This document shows, piece by piece, positions 59,120 through 64,000 of a stretch of 64,000 bases of DNA (the first letter of the stretch is position 1; each line of letters opens with the position of its first letter). The DNA is taken from positions 1-64,000 of the forward strand of contig CACUVI010000030.1 of the NCBI GenBank assembly GCA_902725215.1. The letters are read 5' to 3'. The DNA is from Rhodospirillaceae bacterium LM-1. GTDB taxonomy: Bacteria; Pseudomonadota; Alphaproteobacteria; Rhodospirillales; WMHbin7. The notes under the pieces are model-generated. The model saw only the letters and a list, made by a program, of their open reading frames with translations. It searched no databases and was not told the DNA's origin. The position numbers were made by a program, and so were the translations under genes.

Positions 59120-60154
59120 TTATTTCTTCTCGGAGCGGACTTCGTAAACCGAAATCATTCCCTTCCCCTTGACCTCAAGCTCGCCGAGCGGCACGCCATC
59201 AAAGTGGCCGGAAATCTTGTTCCAGGTTTCCTCGCTGACGGCCAGAGTGCCAGGCTGGCTTTTTCCGCACATGCGGGCCGCCACGTTGACCGTATCGCCC
59301 CAGATGTCAAACTGATAGCGCTCCTGCCCGACCACACCGGCAACCACCGGGCCTTGGTGGACGCCGCAACGCACGGCCCAATCAAGCTGAGAGTCCACCA
59401 TGGTCGATGCCATTTCAAGGGCGCAGCGCACAGCCGAGAGCAAGGGTTGATCTGACTTGTTAAGCAGATTCGAAGCCGCCATGAAGGCGTCGCCAATGGT
59501 CTTGATTTTCTCAAGGCCATGCTTGTTCACAATGCCCTCGAAACGGACGAACAGAGCATCCAGCCTTGCGATTACGTCTTCCGGCTCGTGCTTGTCGCAA
59601 TAGGATGTAAAATTGGCAACGTCGCAGAACAGAACAGCCACGTTTTCGTAGCGCCTGGGGATGACGGTGCCGATATTGCGAATCTCGTTGGCGGCGGCCT
59701 TGGGCAGCAGGGTGTTGAGCAATTCGTCGGCCTGTTGACGGGCCGCTTGCGTCTCTTCCATTGCCCGCTTCAAGGCCAAATGGGTTTTCACGCGGGCCCG
59801 AACCAAGGGGGGCGTAAAAGGCTTGTGGATGTAATCGACGGCGCCTACCTCGAAGCCCTTGGCCTCGTCGTCCACCTCGGTCTTGGCGGTCAGGAAAATC
59901 ACCGGAATGTCCGCCGTTTCCGGATTGGCCTTGAGGCGCGAGCAGACCTCGTAGCCATCCATGCCGGGCATCATGATATCGAGAAGAATCATATCAGGCT
60001 TGCCATCTGGAGCGCAGGCCAGGGCCAGGGCCTTTTCGCCGTTGGTGGCGACCTTGGTCTTGTAATGCGCCTTCAACACGCCGGAAATGACCGCGATATT
60101 GTCAGGCGTATCATCGACGATCAGGATAGTGCGTTTGTCGAAAGTGTCGCTCAT
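59120..60154 (-). CDS. Response regulator with class III adenylate cyclase output
   Basis: 344 residues. Receiver about 8-125 with Asp59 in 'MILLDIMMPGMDGYEV' and Lys in 'DYIHKPFTPPL'; a coiled linker 'LALKRAMEETQAARQQADELLNTLLP'; cyclase domain about 160-344. Metal Asp residues are in 'VLFCDVANFTSYC' and 'KIKTIGDAFMAAS'. The purine-specifying Lys of 'IKTIGD' and Asp of 'DIWGDTVNVAARM' indicate adenylate rather than guanylate cyclase, and the Asn/Arg of 'VNVAAR' stabilise the transition state. The ATG lies 5 nt after the stop of the PocR hybrid kinase, its likely partner. Confidence 0.92.
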   Translation of the reverse strand: MSDTFDKRTILIVDDTPDNIAVISGVLKAHYKTKVATNGEKALALACAPDGKPDMILLDIMMPGMDGYEVCSRLKANPETADIPVIFLTAKTEVDDEAKGFEVGAVDYIHKPFTPPLVRARVKTHLALKRAMEETQAARQQADELLNTLLPKAAANEIRNIGTVIPRRYENVAVLFCDVANFTSYCDKHEPEDVIARLDALFVRFEGIVNKHGLEKIKTIGDAFMAASNLLNKSDQPLLSAVRCALEMASTMVDSQLDWAVRCGVHQGPVVAGVVGQERYQFDIWGDTVNVAARMCGKSQPGTLAVSEETWNKISGHFDGVPLGELEVKGKGMISVYEVRSEKK

Positions 60155-60159
60155 CGTTC

Positions 60160-63100
60160 TCAATCCAGGTTAAGGCCAAGCTGCAGGACCATCTTGTCAA
60201 GACAGGCCAGGGCAGCAGTGAAATCAAAATTGCCAACGTTTTTCTGCATCTCGTCAAGAAGGGCGGCAGGCAGACTCGAGGCTAACAGGCCGCGCTCCTC
60301 AAGGAAATAGTCCAAAGATTCTCCGTCATCGTCGTTGAACATGTCGCGCAGCTTGCACAAAACCAGCTTAATGGCCGCTGGATCGGCTGGCGCAATCTGC
60401 TCGTCGGAATTGGCCGCTTCCGCCACCATAGCGGCCTTGATGACGGCAATGGCACGGATAAGTTCAGCCTCGAAGGGGACAAGCAGCTCTTCTGCCTTGG
60501 CCATGTCGCGCTGTTTCAACGCTTGCTCGAGGTCGGCGGAGCATTTCTGCATGACCAAGGCGCCCAGATTGCCAGCGACACCCTTGACCGTGTGGGCACG
60601 CCGTTCGGCGGAAAGCGGATCCGCCGTCATATCGAAGCGGATAGCCTGAACGGCATCGGCCTGCTGTTCGACAAAACGCCCCAGCAGCGTCATATACAGC
60701 TTGACGTTGCCCGCCACGCGCTTCAAGCCACCTTCGACATCAATCCCCTCGATTGGCCCAACGGTGCCTAGCACTTGCGCGACCTTCGGAACATTGGGAA
60801 CCGTGGAGGCTCGGCCTGGAACGTGATAGGCCTTCAACGTCTGATACAACGTATCGGGATCGATCGGCTTAGTGATATGGCCCTGCATGCCGGAATTCAG
60901 GCAGCGTTCGCGTTCCTCGGCCATGGCGTGGGCGGTCATCGCCAGAATGGGCAGATCGTTGAATCTTGCTTCGGCGCGAATGCGGGCCGTGGCCTGAAAG
61001 CCGTCCATTTCCGGCATTTGCAAGTCCATCAACACCACGTCGTAAGGCCCCCGGCCTTCAAAGGCCAAAAGCCTTTCGACGGCCTCGCGGCCATTGTTGA
61101 CGACTTCCATGGAAACGCCGACATCCTCAAGCAACTCGACGGCAATCTGCTGGTTGATCTCGTTGTCTTCGGCCAGCAACACCTTAAGGCCGGAAAGATC
61201 GTATCCCGACCCTCTGGAAGCTGCGCCTGCCTCCTGCTTGGCATCTGGCGCGTAAATCTCGACCAGCGTATCGACCAGCATTGACTGATTGACAGGCTTG
61301 ACCAGGAATCCTTCCAGATGGGCGGCGTCGGCCTCGGTGCGCACTTCGTCGCGCCCAAAGGCGGTCACGACGACGATCGCTGGCTTGGACTTGATCGACG
61401 CATCCTCCTTAATCAACCTGGCGGCTTCGATGCCATCCAGGCCCGGCATGCGCCAATCCATCAGCACAACATCGATAGGCTGGGCCAGTTGGTCCTGGCG
61501 TCGGACGGCATCGATGGCTTCCTGTCCCGAAGCAACCTGATCGACCCTGGCGGCAAGCGGCTTCAACAGGTCGTCCAGAACCTCGCGCGCCGACGAATTA
61601 TCGTCGGCGATCAGCACGTGAAGGCCTATCAGCTTCTCGGGCACAATTTTCCGCGCCTTGCGCTCGGCCAAGCCGAACCAGGCGGTAAACAGGAACGTGC
61701 TGCCCACGCCGGGCTCGGCCTCGACCCATATCTGCCCGCCCATCATCTCGACCAGTTTCTTCGATATGGTCAGCCCCAATCCGGTGCCGCCATATTTGCG
61801 CGTGGTCGATGAGTCGGCCTGACTGAAGGCCTGGAACAGTTTGGCGATCTGCTCCTTGGTCATGCCAATGCCCGTGTCGCGCACGCCGAAACGCAGCTTG
61901 ACCTTGTCGCCCGCTTCTTCGATCTTTTCCACCTTCAGGCGGATTTCGCCCTTTTCGGTGAATTTGACGGCATTGTTCAAAAGATTGATGAGAATCTGCC
62001 CCAGGCGCAGAGGATCGCCAACCAAGCCCAGCGGCACGTCGGGACCAACGTCGAACAGCAATTCAAGGCCCTTGTCGTGAACCTTTTGCGAGATGACGGT
62101 CGAGGTATTGCTGGTGACGCTTTCCAAATCGAAATCGACATTCTCGACTTCCAGCTTGCCCGCTTCGATCTTCGAGAAGTCCAGGATGTCGTTGATGATG
62201 CCCAAGAGCGATGTGCCCGCATTATGGATTTTGCTGACATAATCGCGCTGCTTGGGCGTCAGTTCTGTTTTCAGCGCCAGATGCGCCATGCCGATGACGG
62301 CATTCATCGGCGTTCTGATCTCGTGGCTCATATTGGCAAGGAAGTCGGCCTTTGTCTTGGCGGCATTCTCGGCCATTTCCTTGGCCTTGCGCAAGGCCAC
62401 TTCCGCTTGCTTGCGTTCGGTAATGTCCATCAACCAGCCTAGGATTCCGTCCTCTCCCTCATAGGAAATGGGCAAGAAGGTCACCAACATGTCGCGGACA
62501 TTCTTGTCCTTGTCATAGAGATAGAGTTCGCGCCCCTCGACAATGCCATCGGACTTCAGGGTTTCATAGACGGCGTTGCGATCTTCGGCATGAACGTAAA
62601 TGTCTTGCGCCTTGTCGCCGACCTTCATGCCGAACATTTCGATGAATTTCGGATTGGCAAAGCGGAAATGCCCCTTGGTCGAAAAGGCGATGCCGATTGG
62701 GCTGCGGTCTAGAATGCTTTGCAGGCGGGCGCGCTCCTCAGCGATTTGCCGCTCTGCCTGCTTGCGCTGGGAAATATCCATGATCCAACCCAGGATGCCA
62801 CTTTCCCCCTCGAAGTCGATCGGGAGGTATGTAATCAGCATGTCCCGTTCCTGGTGATCCTTGTCGAACATCTTGATTTCGTGGTTCTGAATCGACTCGC
62901 CCGCACTGAGTTTCCTGACCAGTTCTTCTCGATCTTCTGGATGAACATAAAGCTGGGGCGACTTGTCGCCTGCCTTGGCGCCAAACGTTTCCTCGAACTT
63001 GGGATTGGCGAAGTGAATATTGCCCTTAGTCGAAAAGGCGATGCTGATCGGGCTAGTATCCAAAATGCTTTGCAAGCGGGCTTTTTCATCGGCCAAAGCC

Positions 63101-64000
63101 TGAGCGGCGGCCTTGCGCTCGGTGATGTCCTTGAAAGTGACGACCGATCCCGAAATAGCGCCATCCTTATAAATTGGGATGGCGCTGTACTCCACCTCAA
63201 ACGATGAACCATCCTTGCGCCACAAGACCTCATCCTCGACGACACTGCTCTTGCCATGCGTATAGGCTTCCCACATCGGGCAGCTATGAATGTCGTAATC
63301 ATCGCCGTTGGCTTGGTGATGATGGATAATCGCGTGAATGCGTTGCCCAAGCACCTCTTCCTCGGAAAAGCCCAGCATCTCCAAGGCTGCTGGATTGATG
63401 AAGACGACATGGCCTTCGTTGTCGGTTCCGAAAATGCCATCACCTGCTGAATTCAGGATCGAGCGGCTGCGCTCTTCCGATGCTTGGAAGCTAGCCGTCC
63501 GCTCATCGACCAACCTTTCTAGCTGCTTTTGGTACTGAGCCAGGCTTTCCCTGGCCTTCTCGGCATCCTCTGCCAGATTCATGGCGGCTTTGCGCTCGCC
63601 CTCAATGGACCTTGCCGAGTCCTCGGCACGAATGCTGTTGATGGCGAAGGCGGCGATCAACTGGGCGATCTGCGTCAGAAATCCCAGGATATGGGGGAGT
63701 CGCAATTGATCGACGATGGGGGCTTGGCGGACGGCGTACCAGTAGGCCTCGGCATCGAACCCGGCTTCCTCGGCCTGGCGGCGGAAAAATGCCTCGTCGG
63801 GTGGCGAAGTATGGAACTGGCCAATGAAGGCATTGGCGACATGGATGTCGTCAACAATGATCGGCGAGGCGCAATCCGTCAAACCGTTCTTGCACTTGTA
63901 GATCGAGAAAGGCTTGCCTTCTTGCAGCTTGAGGGCCAGTTCCGTGTCGCTCTCGATGCATCGCTTGCAGGTAACTTCGGATACGCGGTGAAATTCGGTG
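60160..64000 (-). CDS. PocR-PAS hybrid sensor histidine kinase (5' end outside window)
   Basis: About 1279 residues are visible; the frame is open to the right edge. It opens with a PocR domain, '[11 protein letters not shown]' and '[30 protein letters not shown]', which holds paired Cys and often binds small organic ligands. Then a coiled region, three PAS/PAC domains (about 175-535, last two nearly duplicates), HisKA with His in '[12 protein letters not shown]' (about 559), HATPase ('[13 protein letters not shown]', '[10 protein letters not shown]'), two receivers with Asp in '[13 protein letters not shown]' (about 848) and '[13 protein letters not shown]' (about 992), and an HPt with His in '[14 protein letters not shown]' (about 1136). 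No membrane segment is visible, so it looks cytoplasmic. Confidence 0.93.
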   Translation of the reverse strand, partial: TEFHRVSEVTCKRCIESDTELALKLQEGKPFSIYKCKNGLTDCASPIIVDDIHVANAFIGQFHTSPPDEAFFRRQAEEAGFDAEAYWYAVRQAPIVDQLRLPHILGFLTQIAQLIAAFAINSIRAEDSARSIEGERKAAMNLAEDAEKARESLAQYQKQLERLVDERTASFQASEERSRSILNSAGDGIFGTDNEGHVVFINPAALEMLGFSEEEVLGQRIHAIIHHHQANGDDYDIHSCPMWEAYTHGKSSVVEDEVLWRKDGSSFEVEYSAIPIYKDGAISGSVVTFKDITERKAAAQALADEKARLQSILDTSPISIAFSTKGNIHFANPKFEETFGAKAGDKSPQLYVHPEDREELVRKLSAGESIQNHEIKMFDKDHQERDMLITYLPIDFEGESGILGWIMDISQRKQAERQIAEERARLQSILDRSPIGIAFSTKGHFRFANPKFIEMFGMKVGDKAQDIYVHAEDRNAVYETLKSDGIVEGRELYLYDKDKNVRDMLVTFLPISYEGEDGILGWLMDITERKQAEVALRKAKEMAENAAKTKADFLANMSHEIRTPMNAVIGMAHLALKTELTPKQRDYVSKIHNAGTSLLGIINDILDFSKIEAGKLEVENVDFDLESVTSNTSTVISQKVHDKGLELLFDVGPDVPLGLVGDPLRLGQILINLLNNAVKFTEKGEIRLKVEKIEEAGDKVKLRFGVRDTGIGMTKEQIAKLFQAFSQADSSTTRKYGGTGLGLTISKKLVEMMGGQIWVEAEPGVGSTFLFTAWFGLAERKARKIVPEKLIGLHVLIADDNSSAREVLDDLLKPLAARVDQVASGQEAIDAVRRQDQLAQPIDVVLMDWRMPGLDGIEAARLIKEDASIKSKPAIVVVTAFGRDEVRTEADAAHLEGFLVKPVNQSMLVDTLVEIYAPDAKQEAGAASRGSGYDLSGLKVLLAEDNEINQQIAVELLEDVGVSMEVVNNGREAVERLLAFEGRGPYDVVLMDLQMPEMDGFQATARIRAEARFNDLPILAMTAHAMAEERERCLNSGMQGHITKPIDPDTLYQTLKAYHVPGRASTVPNVPKVAQVLGTVGPIEGIDVEGGLKRVAGNVKLYMTLLGRFVEQQADAVQAIRFDMTADPLSAERRAHTVKGVAGNLGALVMQKCSADLEQALKQRDMAKAEELLVPFEAELIRAIAVIKAAMVAEAANSDEQIAPADPAAIKLVLCKLRDMFNDDDGESLDYFLEERGLLASSLPAALLDEMQKNVGNFDFTAALACLDKMVLQLGLNLD

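Overview
The window looks like the chromosome of a flagellated, aerobically respiring alphaproteobacterium. A Rhodospirillales, Magnetospirillum-like member is my best guess. The support is a CtrA regulator beside flagellar fliI/fliJ, an F1-ATPase atpHAGDC operon without the Fo genes, a rpmH-rnpA-yidD-yidC-ysxC-argB cluster, a ctaB-C-D-G-E/ctaA oxidase locus, a CIRCE-controlled groESL and DUF2336/DUF2189 proteins. This is inferred from gene content; no 16S gene, tRNA, insertion sequence, CRISPR array or origin was seen.

Layout. 0-4 kb: DUF2336 fragment, methyltransferase, and a tightly overlapping operon of a diiron ferritin-like protein with an ABC-2 exporter. 4-9 kb: atpHAGDC. 9-17 kb: ABC1/UbiB kinase, oligoendopeptidase F, acyl-CoA ligase, ndk held between two inverted 87-bp three-hairpin repeats, and an ABC-F ATPase. 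16.8-18.9 kb: accessory island with a TumE-type toxin-antitoxin (TA) pair, an AT-rich PD-(D/E)XK-like gene and higBA. 18.9-23.1 kb: argB, ysxC, yidC, yidD, rnpA (with a palindromic in-frame insertion) and rpmH. 23.2-30.5 kb: Phd/ParE pair, fliIJ, ctrA coupled to a glycosyltransferase, a glutathione transferase cluster, a GT2 glycosyltransferase and a TVP38/DedA-like protein. 30.5-36 kb: groESL, a Phd/VapC pair and glycogen phosphorylase.

36-50 kb is rich in sensory and membrane genes. It holds a small secreted protein, a beta-lactamase-fold hydrolase, a one-domain voltage-gated cation channel with an unusual selectivity filter, a DUF4189 protein and a LuxR regulator. Next come a tail-to-tail response regulator and propeller-type hybrid kinase, and a PAS/HD-GYP/hemerythrin protein. 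The region ends with a dCache_3 receptor without output domain, translationally coupled to a pentameric ligand-gated ion channel homologue. 50-57 kb: cytochrome aa3 oxidase and heme A genes plus a DUF2189 membrane protein. 57.3-59 kb: brnTA and a SUMF1-fold lipoprotein/secreted gene between two 32-bp direct repeats. 59-64 kb: an adenylate cyclase response regulator and a PocR-PAS-hybrid kinase that runs off the right edge.

The most novel candidates are the dCache_3-pLGIC operon (47.8-50.0 kb), the voltage-gated channel with a TLEGWPD filter (38.1-38.9 kb), the hemerythrin-HD-GYP protein, the palindromic insertion inside rnpA, and the paired repeats around ndk. Five TA modules lie in about 41 kb. 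In several of them a palindrome overlaps a recognisable promoter with little or no leader, the usual arrangement for autorepression.
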